This document shows, in pieces, positions 9,197-16,859 of a DNA stretch of 64,000 nucleotides. Within the stretch, counting starts at the first letter, position 1. The number at the start of each line of letters is the position of its first letter. The stretch covers positions 374,398 through 438,397 of the forward strand of contig NZ_BMNK01000007.1 in NCBI RefSeq assembly GCF_014646515.1, written 5' to 3'. The translations under genes were made by a program, and so were the position numbers. The notes beneath the pieces were generated by a model that was not told the DNA's origin, made no database searches, and saw nothing but the letters and a program-made list of their open reading frames with translations. This DNA comes from Nonomuraea glycinis (lineage in GTDB: Bacteria > Actinomycetota > Actinomycetes > Streptosporangiales > Streptosporangiaceae).

Positions 9197-9730
9197 TCAG
9201 GAGTCGACGGTGTAGGTGGACTGGACGACGCCCGCGCCGAACACCTGGGTGAACCGGTGGGTGAGCGAGACGTCGCCGTCGAGCGGGCCGAACAGCGGCA
9301 GGCCGGTGCCCAGCAGGACGGGCACCGTGGTGATGGTGAGATCGTGGATCAGCCCCGCCCGCAGGAACGAGCGGATCACCTGGCCGCCGTCGGCGTAGAC
9401 GCGCTTGACCCCGCTCTCGGCCAGCCCCTCGATGAGCCGGTCGAGGTCGCGGTAGACGGTGACGCGCGGGTCCGCGCCCGGCTCCAGGCGGGTGCTGAGC
9501 ACGGCGACCCGCATCCCTTCGTACGGCCAGGAGTCGAACCTCAGCCCCGCCTCGTAGGTGCCCCGGCCCATCACGACGGCGTCGATGCCGGCGATGAACT
9601 CCTGGTAGCCGAGGTCCTCGCCGGCGGCCTCGCCCCGGCTGGTGAGCCAGGCGAGGTCACCGTCGGGCCGGGCGATGAAGCCGTCGAGGCTGGTGCCGAT
9701 GAACACCGAGGCGGTGAACGGTGCGGTCAT
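9197..9730 (-). CDS. dihydrofolate reductase-family protein (RibD C-terminal type)
   Basis: 177-aa NADPH-dependent reductase fold of the RibD-C/DHFR-like family. Visible features are SLDGFIARPDGDLAWL at the N terminus, VVMGRGTYE, and YADGGQVIRSFLRAGLIHDL, which matches the family's cofactor-binding region. Start chosen at 9730 (ATG, with GGAAG upstream); a longer frame to 9772 has no support. Members of this family are often annotated dihydrofolate reductase, but folate activity is usually not shown. A copy of the dispersed AT-rich motif (9788-9807) lies about 60 bp upstream of this start. Confidence 0.85.
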   Translation of the reverse strand: MTAPFTASVFIGTSLDGFIARPDGDLAWLTSRGEAAGEDLGYQEFIAGIDAVVMGRGTYEAGLRFDSWPYEGMRVAVLSTRLEPGADPRVTVYRDLDRLIEGLAESGVKRVYADGGQVIRSFLRAGLIHDLTITTVPVLLGTGLPLFGPLDGDVSLTHRFTQVFGAGVVQSTYTVDS

Positions 9731-9787
9731 GGTCGTCTCACTTCCCGGCGGACAGGGCGGCGTTACCTTCATAAACTGGATCGCACG

Positions 9788-9807
9788 GATCTACTTTGTA
9801 AAGCGCG
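9788..9807 (+). repeat. Dispersed AT-rich motif, copy 1 (divergent)
   Basis: GATCTACTTTGTAAAGCGCG on the plus strand, the most divergent of five copies of RATCTACANTGTAAAGGCG. It lies between the stop of the SDR gene (9815) and the start of the DHFR-like gene (9730), both on the minus strand. It could therefore serve as an operator for the DHFR-like gene or as a 3'-end element of the SDR gene. Confidence 0.75.
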
Positions 9808-9814
9808 AGGCGTC

Positions 9815-10576
9815 TCAGTGCACGAAGAAGCCGCCGTCGACGAACAGCATCTGGCCGGTGACGAACGCGCTGGCGTCGCCGGCCAGGAAGACGGCGGCGC
9901 CGGCGAAGTCCTGCGGCAGCCCGTTGCGGCCGGCCATGTGCCGGGCGGCGAGCTGCTCGACGCGGCCGGGGACGGCCTGGGCGGGCTCGGTGAGCGGGGT
10001 GAGCACGAAGCCGGGGATGATCGTGTTGACGCACACGCCGCGCGGCGACCAGGCCTCGGCCTGCGAGCGGGTCAGCCCGCCGAGGGCGGCCTTGGCGGCG
10101 CCGTACACGCCGCTGTCGCCGAAGGCGCTGACGGTCTGCTGGGAGCCGATGTTGATGATGCGGCCCCAGCCGCGCTCGGCCATGCGCGGGCCGAAGTGCT
10201 GGCCGAGCAGGAAGGGGGCGGTGAGGTTGACCGCGATGGTCTGCTCGTAGTCGTCGGCGGTGAGCTCGGCCATGGGTTTGCGGATGTTGTTGGCGGCGTC
10301 GTTGACCAGGATGTCGATCCGGCCGGCCGCCGCGCAGACCCGCTCGACCGCCTGCCGGTCGCCCAGGTCGGCGCTGATGCTGGAGGCTCGCACGCCGTGC
10401 CCGCCGAGCCGCTCGACGGCCTGGTCGAGCTCGGCCTGCCTGCGCGCCACGATCACCACGTCCGCGCCGGCCCGCCCGAGGGCCTCGGCGATGGCCTGGC
10501 CGATGCCGGAGCTGCCGCCGGTCACGAGGGCGCGCCGGCCGGCGAGGGAGAACAGATCGCGGAGGTAGTCAGCCAC
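9815..10576 (-). CDS. SDR-family oxidoreductase
   Basis: Short-chain dehydrogenase/reductase of about 253 aa, classical type. Visible are the nucleotide-binding TGGSSGIG near residue 18, NDAANN in place of the usual NNAG, the catalytic Ser in NIGSQQ, YGAAK (catalytic Tyr and Lys) and PGFVLTPL. It is likely NAD(P)(H)-dependent and acts on an alcohol or ketone; it resembles gluconate 5-dehydrogenase or 3-oxoacyl-ACP reductase-like members. The GTG start at 10576 gives a normal family N terminus. A GTG at 10594 is an alternative, and neither has a clear ribosome site. It diverges from the helicase gene. Confidence 0.85.
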   Translation of the reverse strand: MADYLRDLFSLAGRRALVTGGSSGIGQAIAEALGRAGADVVIVARRQAELDQAVERLGGHGVRASSISADLGDRQAVERVCAAAGRIDILVNDAANNIRKPMAELTADDYEQTIAVNLTAPFLLGQHFGPRMAERGWGRIINIGSQQTVSAFGDSGVYGAAKAALGGLTRSQAEAWSPRGVCVNTIIPGFVLTPLTEPAQAVPGRVEQLAARHMAGRNGLPQDFAGAAVFLAGDASAFVTGQMLFVDGGFFVH

Positions 10577-10650
10577 GACCGGAGAAGGTAGCACGGACCC
10601 GCGCTCGACCCTTGCCTGGGGAGCACACGAAAGGTACGCTGAACCGCCCG

Positions 10651-10679
10651 TTGACAAAAGGCAACCGTCCCACTAGGGA
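10651..10679 (+). promoter_or_regulatory. Candidate promoter of the HelR-like gene
   Basis: TTGACA at 10651-10656, a 17-nt spacer, then TAGGGA at 10674-10679. Transcription would start only a few bases before the ATG at 10692, giving a very short or absent leader. The -35 box is perfect and the -10 box is weak. Confidence 0.5.
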
Positions 10680-10691
10680 GTATAGCAGCTA

Positions 10692-12980
10692 ATGGCTAAT
10701 CGTCAAGATGCTCTTGCTGAAGCCCTTGACACCGAACAGCGTGTCGTCTCGGCGCTGTACGACCGGCTCGACCAGGCCAGGACGCGCGCGCGGGCGACGC
10801 TGCGCCAGGTGCACGGCCTGGGCGGCGCGAGCGGCACCCGCCAGGCCATGGTGGAGCGCGAGGTGATGGCGTCGGAGCAGGCCAGGAGGCTGGCGCAGCT
10901 GCACGCCGTCGAGCGCGGCCTGTGCTTCGGCCGGATCGACGACCGCTCGGGCCGGACCGTCTACGTCGGCCGGATCGGGCTGCGGGACGAGGAGCACGAG
11001 TCGGTGCTGATCGACTGGCGGGCCCCGGCCGCCCGCGCCTTCTACGTCGCCACGGCCACCGACCCCGGCGCCGTGCTGCGCCGCCGCCACCTGCACACCA
11101 GGGACCGCCAAGTGGTGGGGCTCGACGACGAGGTGTTCGACCTGGCGGGGCTGAGCGACGGCGACCGACGCACGCTGGTGGGCGAGGCGGCCCTGCTGGC
11201 GGCGCTGCGCCGGGGCAGGACGGGCCGGATGAGCGACGTGGTGGCCACCATCCAGACCGAGCAGGACCGGGTGATCCGCGCCTCCATGCAGGGCGCCCTG
11301 GTGGTGCAGGGCGGGCCTGGCACCGGCAAGACGGTGGCCGCCCTGCACCGCGCCGCCTACCTCCTCTACACCCACCGCGCCACGCTGGAGCGCCGCGGCG
11401 TGCTGGTGGTGGGCCCGAACGCGATGTTCCTGCGCTACATCGGCCAGGTGCTGCCCGCGCTGGGGGAGACGCAGGTGGTGATGGCCACGCTCGGGGAGCT
11501 GTTCCCGGGAGTGCGCGCCACCGCCGCCGACGAGCCGCGGGCCGCGGTGGTCAAGGGCGACGCCCGGATGGCCGCCGTGGTGGCCGGGGCGGTGCGGGAG
11601 CGGCAGCGGGTGCCCGACGGGGACCTGGAGGTGGTGACCGACGGGCTCACGCTGCGGGTGCCGTACGAGGTGTGCGCGGGGTTGCGGGCGCGCGCGCAGG
11701 CGGTGCGCCTGCCGCACAACATGGCACGCAAACTGTACGTCCTGGAGATGCTCAAGGAGCTGGCCCTGGCCGAGGCGCGGGCGCTGGAGGCCTCGCTGCG
11801 GCTGGAGGAGATGGAGCTGGAGGACCCGGAGCTGGCCGGGCCGCTGGATCTGGAGGGGGAGCTGGACGAGGTCGACCTGCGGCTGAACGGCCGGCGGCTG
11901 TGGGCGGAGCCGGAGGTGCGCCGGGCGCTCGACGCGCTGTGGCCGGAGCTGACGCCGCAGCGGCTGATCGCGTGGCTGCTGGCCTCGCCGCGGACGCTGC
12001 GGGCGCTCGCACCGCCGGGGCTGGACTGGCGGGCGCTGGTGCGGCCGGCGGACGCCGCCTGGACGGTGGACGACGTGCCGCTGCTGGACGAGGCCGCCGA
12101 GCTGCTGGGCGAGGACGACTCGGCCGAGCGGGAGGCGAGCAGGCGGCGGCGCGAGGACTGGCAGGAGCAGGAGCTGTACGCCGCGGAGGTGCTGGAGTCG
12201 ACGGGACTGGCGCGGGAGGGCATCTTCCAGCGGGCGGAGGTGCTGGCCGAGCGGCACGCCGGCGACGGGGAGGAGCTGAGCACCGCGGACCGGGCCGCGC
12301 GCGACCGGACGTGGGCGTACGGGCATGTGATCGTGGACGAGGCGCAGGAGCTGTCGGCGATGGCGTGGCGGCTGGTCATGCGCCGGGTGCCGGCCAAGTC
12401 ACTGACGGTCGTGGGCGACATCGCGCAGACGGGTTCGGCGGCGGGCGCCCGGTCGTGGGGCGAGGTGCTGGACCCCTACCTGGAGGGGCGCTGGCGGCAG
12501 GAGCGGCTGGAGGTGAACTACCGGACCCCGGCCGAGATCATGCGCGTGGCGGCCGACGTCCTGCGCGCGATCGATCCGGCGCTGCGGCCGCCGGAGTCGG
12601 TGCGCGAGGGGGAGGCCGAGCCGCGTGCGGTCCGTTCGGGCGTGGCGGGCCTGCCGGAAGTCGTGGCGCGGGAGCTGGCGGCGATCGGCGAGGGCCGGCT
12701 CGGCGTGGTGACCTCCGATGCCGTGCACGGGCGGGTGGCGGCGCTGTTCCCGGACGGGGGTCTGGACGCGCCGGTGACGGTGCTGACGGTGACGCAGGCC
12801 AAGGGGCTGGAGTTCGACGGGGTCGTGGTGGTGGACCCGGCGGGGATCATGGCGCAGTCGCCGATGGGGACGCGGGACCTGTACGTGGCGATCACCCGGG
12901 CGACCAGGCGGCTGACGGTGGTCCACGAGGGCGAGCCGCCCGCGCTGCTGGACCGCCTCGTCAACGAATCTACAATGTAA
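10692..12980 (+). CDS. helR: HelD/HelR-type RNA polymerase-recycling ATPase
   Basis: 762-aa superfamily 1 UvrD/Rep-like ATPase of the HelD/HelR group, which removes stalled or rifamycin-bound RNA polymerase from DNA. The N-terminal about 70 residues (ALDTEQRVVSALYDRLDQAR) form the helical arm typical of the group, followed by the conserved YVGRIGL and DWRAPAARAFY. Walker A is GGPGTGKT near residue 208. Walker B-like VIVDEAQELS and VVGDIAQTGS follow, then a C-terminal AITRATRRLTVV. HelR proteins are linked to rifamycin tolerance in Streptomyces and mycobacteria. The inverted repeat known as the rifamycin-associated element was not seen upstream. The gene's last codons and stop lie inside a copy of the dispersed AT-rich motif. 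Confidence 0.88.
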   Translation: MANRQDALAEALDTEQRVVSALYDRLDQARTRARATLRQVHGLGGASGTRQAMVEREVMASEQARRLAQLHAVERGLCFGRIDDRSGRTVYVGRIGLRDEEHESVLIDWRAPAARAFYVATATDPGAVLRRRHLHTRDRQVVGLDDEVFDLAGLSDGDRRTLVGEAALLAALRRGRTGRMSDVVATIQTEQDRVIRASMQGALVVQGGPGTGKTVAALHRAAYLLYTHRATLERRGVLVVGPNAMFLRYIGQVLPALGETQVVMATLGELFPGVRATAADEPRAAVVKGDARMAAVVAGAVRERQRVPDGDLEVVTDGLTLRVPYEVCAGLRARAQAVRLPHNMARKLYVLEMLKELALAEARALEASLRLEEMELEDPELAGPLDLEGELDEVDLRLNGRRLWAEPEVRRALDALWPELTPQRLIAWLLASPRTLRALAPPGLDWRALVRPADAAWTVDDVPLLDEAAELLGEDDSAEREASRRRREDWQEQELYAAEVLESTGLAREGIFQRAEVLAERHAGDGEELSTADRAARDRTWAYGHVIVDEAQELSAMAWRLVMRRVPAKSLTVVGDIAQTGSAAGARSWGEVLDPYLEGRWRQERLEVNYRTPAEIMRVAADVLRAIDPALRPPESVREGEAEPRAVRSGVAGLPEVVARELAAIGEGRLGVVTSDAVHGRVAALFPDGGLDAPVTVLTVTQAKGLEFDGVVVVDPAGIMAQSPMGTRDLYVAITRATRRLTVVHEGEPPALLDRLVNESTM

Positions 12981-12986
12981 AGGCGC
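12967..12986 (+). repeat. Dispersed AT-rich motif, copy 2
   Basis: AATCTACAATGTAAAGGCGC, which covers the final codons and the TAA stop (12978-12980) of the HelR-like gene. The convergent MarR gene ends only 13 bp after the helicase stop. It shares 17 identical bases with copies 4 and 5. Confidence 0.9.
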
Positions 12987-12993
12987 CGGCCGG

Positions 12994-13440
12994 TCACGTT
13001 CCGTACAGATCCTCGGCGACCTCGCGCATGCGATGGCTGACCTGGCTCAGGCAGTGGAGCATGTCGGTGTCGAGGTAGTTCATGATCGACTGGTATTGCT
13101 GCAGGCCGGCGTCGTTGATCTGCTCGACGAGCTTCAGACCGGCCGGGGTGAGCTCGACCCGGCGCACGCGGCGGTCGTGCGGGTCCTCGTGCCGGCTGAC
13201 GAGGCCGTGGGCGACCAGCCGGTCCACGATGCCGGTGACCGTGCCGAGCGCCACGCCGAGGTGGTGGGACAGCTCCTGGCCGGTGGCCGAGCCGCGCACC
13301 GACACCATCATGACCACCGTGAGCTGGCGCATCGTCAGGTTGGAGGAGAACAGGGGAGACTGCAGCCGGGAGAAGGCCTTGACGATGCCGCGCTGGTTTT
13401 CGAGGATCCGCCGGGTCAGTTCTTCACGTTCGTCGTTCAC
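12994..13440 (-). CDS. MarR-family transcriptional regulator
   Basis: 148-aa winged-helix repressor. The recognition region and wing are clear: GTVTGIVDRLVAHGLVSR followed by DPHDRRVRRVELTPAG, the MarR signature. It is divergent from the RND pump gene, with about 107 bp between starts that contain two inverted repeats (13455-13472 and 13488-13514). By family precedent it represses itself and the pump, and releases DNA on binding a small lipophilic ligand. Ligand unknown. Confidence 0.92.
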   Translation of the reverse strand: MNDEREELTRRILENQRGIVKAFSRLQSPLFSSNLTMRQLTVVMMVSVRGSATGQELSHHLGVALGTVTGIVDRLVAHGLVSRHEDPHDRRVRRVELTPAGLKLVEQINDAGLQQYQSIMNYLDTDMLHCLSQVSHRMREVAEDLYGT

Positions 13441-13454
13441 ATTCGCCTCTCGTT

Positions 13455-13472
13455 CCTGAGAAGGTTATCAGG
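13455..13472. promoter_or_regulatory. Inverted repeat near marR start
   Basis: CCTGAGAA-GG-TTATCAGG, with arms matching at 7 of 8 positions. It lies 15 bp upstream of the MarR start codon. Candidate operator for autoregulation. Confidence 0.5.
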
Positions 13473-13487
13473 AAAGTCACGTTGTCC

Positions 13488-13514
13488 TAATATTTCGTTC
13501 AAGGCGAAGTGTTA
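13488..13514. promoter_or_regulatory. Candidate MarR operator upstream of the RND gene
   Basis: TAATATTTCG, a 7-nt spacer, then CGAAGTGTTA. The arms match at 8 of 10 positions. It lies between the divergent MarR and RND genes, about 35 bp before the pump's ATG, in an AT-rich stretch unlike the flanking DNA. Confidence 0.55.
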
Positions 13515-13547
13515 GTCTCTGGGCAATATATTTTCGAAGGGACGCCG

Positions 13548-16500
13548 ATGACCGCACTCGCCCGGTTAAGCCTCGCCAATCGCAGTCTTGTGATCTTGCT
13601 CGCGGTGGTGCTGACCGCCTTCGGCGCGTTCACGATCCCGCAGCTCAAGCAGCAGTTGCTGCCTTCCCTGTCCTTCCCGGGCGCGTTCGTGGTGGCGTCC
13701 TACCCCGGCGCTTCGCCGGACATCGTGGAAGAGCAGGTTACCCAGCCGATCGAGGACTCCTTCCAGGGCCTGGACGGCATGGAGACGCTGACCTCGACCT
13801 CCAAGGAGGGCCTGGCGCAGATCCAGGTGGCCTTCGCGTTCGGCACCGACGTCGAGGCGTCGGTGAACAAGATGCAGCAGGCGGTGTCCCGGATCCAGGG
13901 CCAGTTGCCGGCCAACGTCGAGCCGCAGGTGGTGGCGGGTAACACCGACGACATCCCCGTGCTGGTGCTGAGCGTGGGCGACGGCGGCGATCCCCGCGCG
14001 ATGGCCGACGAGCTGCGCACGATCATGGTGCCGGAGCTGCAGGCCGTCGACGGGGTCCGCGAGGTCCAGGTCACCGGCGTCCGCGACGAGGTGGTGACGA
14101 TCACCCCCGACGTGAAGAAGATGGCGCTGGCCGGGGTGTCGCCGGCGCAGATCCCCGAGGTGCTGCGGGCCAACGGGACGCCGATCCCGGCGGGCGCGCT
14201 GGTCGACGACGGCAAGTCCCTGACGGTGCAGGTGGGCACGCGGGTCGACTCGCTCGCCAAGCTGCGCGGCCTCTACCTGACGCCGGCCCAGCCGCAGGCC
14301 CAGACCCAGCAGCCCCAGCAGTCCCAGCCGCAGCAGGCCCGCCCCGGCCAGCCGCAGGCCCAGACACAGGCTCAGGCGCAGCCGGTGGTCAAGCCCAAGC
14401 CGCTCAAGCCGGTGAAACTGGGCGACGTGGCCACGATCGAGCGTGACCTGGCCGACGCCACCACCATCACCCGCACCGACGGCAAGACCAGCCTCGGCGT
14501 GTCGGTGACGATGTCACCCGACGGCAACGCGGTGACGATCTCGCACGACATCGCCGCGAAGCTGCCCGAGCTCGGCCGGGCGCTCGGCGACAGCTCCGAC
14601 AAGGCGGTGGAGATCGTCTTCGACCAGGGCCCGTACGTGGAGGAGTCGATCGAGAGCCTCACCACCGAGGGCCTGCTCGGCCTGGGCTTCGCGGTGCTGG
14701 TCATCCTGGTCTTCCTGCTGTCGGTGCGCTCCACCGTGGTGACCGCGGTGTCCATCCCGCTGTCGGTCGTGATCGCGCTGATCGCCCTGTGGGCGGGCGA
14801 CTACTCCCTCAACATGCTGACGCTCGGCGCGCTGACGATCGCGGTCGGGCGGGTGGTGGACGACTCGATCGTGGTGCTGGAGAACATCAAACGCCACCTC
14901 AGCTACGGCGAGGCGAAACAGTCCGCCATCCTCGCCGGTGTGCGCGAGGTGTCCGGCGCGGTGACGGCGTCCACGCTGACGACGGTCGCGGTGTTCGCGC
15001 CGATCGCCATCGTGGGCGGCATGGTGGGCGAGCTGTTCAGCCCGTTCGCGATCACCGTCGCGGTCGCGCTGCTGGCCTCGCTGGTGGTGTCGCTGACGGT
15101 GGTGCCGGTGCTGGCGTACTGGTTCCTCAAGGCGCCCGACCTGACGCCGGAGCAGGCCCGCGCCCAGCGGGACGCCGCCGAGGCCAAGGAGCTGCGCAGC
15201 CCCCTGCAGCGCGCCTACCTGCCGGTGCTGCGCTTCGCCACCCGCTTCAAGCTGGTGACGGTGCTGATCGGGGTGGCGGTGATGGTCGGCACCATCGGGC
15301 TGGCCGGCGGCCTGCGCACCAACTTCCTGGACTCCTCCGGGCAGAACACGATCTCGCTCAGCCAGCGGATGCCCGTCGGCAGCGACCTGGTGACCACCGA
15401 CAAGGCCGCCGCCAAGGTCGAGGACGTCCTGGCCGGCCTCGACACGGTGGAGTCCTACCAGGTGAACGTGGGCGGCGGCAACGCCATGATGGGCGGCACC
15501 GGCGGCGGCGCCGACCGGGCCTCCTACTCGGTGACGCTCAAGGAGGACGCCGACACGCCCCAGGTGGAGCAGCAGCTCCGCGACAAGCTCGCCACCCTGT
15601 CGGGCATCGGCGAGGTCACCGTCGGCGGCGCCGGCGGAGGCGGCGGCGGGTTCTCCAGCGACACCGTGGACGTGATCGTGCGGGCCCCCGACACCGACGC
15701 GCTGCGCACGGCCGCCGACGCGGTCACCGCGGCGATGGGCCAGGTGACCGGACTGCGCGACGTGGCGTCCAACCTGGAGACCAGCGCCCCGCGCATCGAG
15801 GTCCGCGTCGACCGGGAGGAAGCCGCCGAGCGCGGGCTGTCGGAGGCGCAGATCGGCCAGGCGGTGGCGCAGGCGTTCCGCGGCGCGCCGCTGGGCGAGC
15901 TCACCCTCGACGGCCGGGCCAGCGACCTGGTGCTGCGCGGCGACGACGCGCCGGAGAACGTCAAGGCGGTCAAGGACCTGGAGCTGCCGACCGCCGCCGG
16001 CATGGTGAAACTGTCCACGGTGGCCGACGTCGAGCAGGTCGCCGGTCCCACCCAGATCACCAGGATCGACGGCGAACGGTCGGCGACGGTGTCGGCCAAG
16101 GCATCCGCCGCCGACCTGGGCGCCGTCACCCAGACCCTGACCACCAAGCTCGACGGGCTCGGCCTGGCCGCCGGCTCGTCGTACGAGATCGGCGGCGCGT
16201 CCGCCGACCAGCAGGACGCCTTCGCGGATCTGGGGCTGGCGATGCTGGCCGCCATCGCGATCGTGTTCATGATCATGGTGGCGACGTTCCGGAGCTTCGT
16301 GCAGCCGCTCATCCTGCTGGTGTCGATCCCGTTCGCGGCGACCGGCGCGGTGGGCCTGCTGGTGGCGACGGACACGGCGATGGGCGTCCCCGCGCTGATC
16401 GGCATGCTCATGCTGATCGGCATCGTGGTGACGAACGCGATCGTGCTGATCGACCTGATCAACCAGTACCGGGACCAGGGCATGGGCATCGTGGAAGCGG

Positions 16501-16778
16501 TGATCGAAGGCGGCCGCCGCAGACTGCGGCCGATCCTGATGACCGCGATCGCGACCATCTGCGCCCTGATCCCGATGGCGCTCGGCGTGACCGGCTCCGG
16601 CGGGTTCATCTCGCAGCCGCTGGCGATCGTGGTGATCGGTGGCCTGGTCACCTCGACGCTGCTCACGCTCGTCCTGGTGCCGACGCTCTACACGATGGTC
16701 GAGCGGGGCAAGGAGCGGCTGCGCCGCACCCCCGCCCCCGCCCAGCCCGACGTCAAGGTGCTGACGCCGACGCCGTGA
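13548..16778 (+). CDS. RND-family efflux permease (AcrB/HAE1-like)
   Basis: 1076-aa resistance-nodulation-division transporter. It has an N-terminal TM helix followed by a first large extracytoplasmic loop, a TM bundle with the proton-relay segment GRVVDDSIVVLENIKRH near residue 440, a second large loop, and a second bundle ending near 1060. The ATG at 13548 is chosen over an upstream frame start at 13509 because GAAGGGA precedes it. A glutamine- and proline-rich insertion (PQAQTQQPQQ and similar, nt about 14285-14390) interrupts the first loop. No membrane-fusion or outer-membrane partner is nearby, as expected for a Gram-positive pump of the SwrC/YerP kind. Likely controlled by the divergent MarR. 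Substrate unknown. Confidence 0.9.
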   Translation: MTALARLSLANRSLVILLAVVLTAFGAFTIPQLKQQLLPSLSFPGAFVVASYPGASPDIVEEQVTQPIEDSFQGLDGMETLTSTSKEGLAQIQVAFAFGTDVEASVNKMQQAVSRIQGQLPANVEPQVVAGNTDDIPVLVLSVGDGGDPRAMADELRTIMVPELQAVDGVREVQVTGVRDEVVTITPDVKKMALAGVSPAQIPEVLRANGTPIPAGALVDDGKSLTVQVGTRVDSLAKLRGLYLTPAQPQAQTQQPQQSQPQQARPGQPQAQTQAQAQPVVKPKPLKPVKLGDVATIERDLADATTITRTDGKTSLGVSVTMSPDGNAVTISHDIAAKLPELGRALGDSSDKAVEIVFDQGPYVEESIESLTTEGLLGLGFAVLVILVFLLSVRSTVVTAVSIPLSVVIALIALWAGDYSLNMLTLGALTIAVGRVVDDSIVVLENIKRHLSYGEAKQSAILAGVREVSGAVTASTLTTVAVFAPIAIVGGMVGELFSPFAITVAVALLASLVVSLTVVPVLAYWFLKAPDLTPEQARAQRDAAEAKELRSPLQRAYLPVLRFATRFKLVTVLIGVAVMVGTIGLAGGLRTNFLDSSGQNTISLSQRMPVGSDLVTTDKAAAKVEDVLAGLDTVESYQVNVGGGNAMMGGTGGGADRASYSVTLKEDADTPQVEQQLRDKLATLSGIGEVTVGGAGGGGGGFSSDTVDVIVRAPDTDALRTAADAVTAAMGQVTGLRDVASNLETSAPRIEVRVDREEAAERGLSEAQIGQAVAQAFRGAPLGELTLDGRASDLVLRGDDAPENVKAVKDLELPTAAGMVKLSTVADVEQVAGPTQITRIDGERSATVSAKASAADLGAVTQTLTTKLDGLGLAAGSSYEIGGASADQQDAFADLGLAMLAAIAIVFMIMVATFRSFVQPLILLVSIPFAATGAVGLLVATDTAMGVPALIGMLMLIGIVVTNAIVLIDLINQYRDQGMGIVEAVIEGGRRRLRPILMTAIATICALIPMALGVTGSGGFISQPLAIVVIGGLVTSTLLTLVLVPTLYTMVERGKERLRRTPAPAQPDVKVLTPTP

Positions 16779-16800
16779 CCCCCGCCCCGGCCGGGGCGCC

Positions 16801-16836
16801 GTCCGCCCGTACGACCTGCGTGCCGTACGGGCGGAC
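16801..16836 (+). terminator. Perfect 13-bp hairpin after the RND gene
   Basis: GTCCGCCCGTACG (16801-16813), a 10-nt loop, then CGTACGGGCGGAC (16824-16836). It is a perfect stem 22 bp after the RND stop and just before purB. There is no T run, as is common for actinomycete hairpin terminators. Confidence 0.7.
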
Positions 16837-16859
16837 ACGGGTGAATACACTTGTCCGAC

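Noticed and set aside
9500..9545. tRNA-like GTCGAACCT segment
   Set aside because: Falls inside the DHFR-like coding sequence and no cloverleaf can be built around it.
12967..12986. Integron attC site or start-stop mini-ORF (ATGTAA) explanation of the dispersed motif
   Set aside because: attC core sequences and the folded structure are absent, and the genes between copies are not cassette-sized. The ATGTAA is inside the palindromic core and conserved only as part of it.
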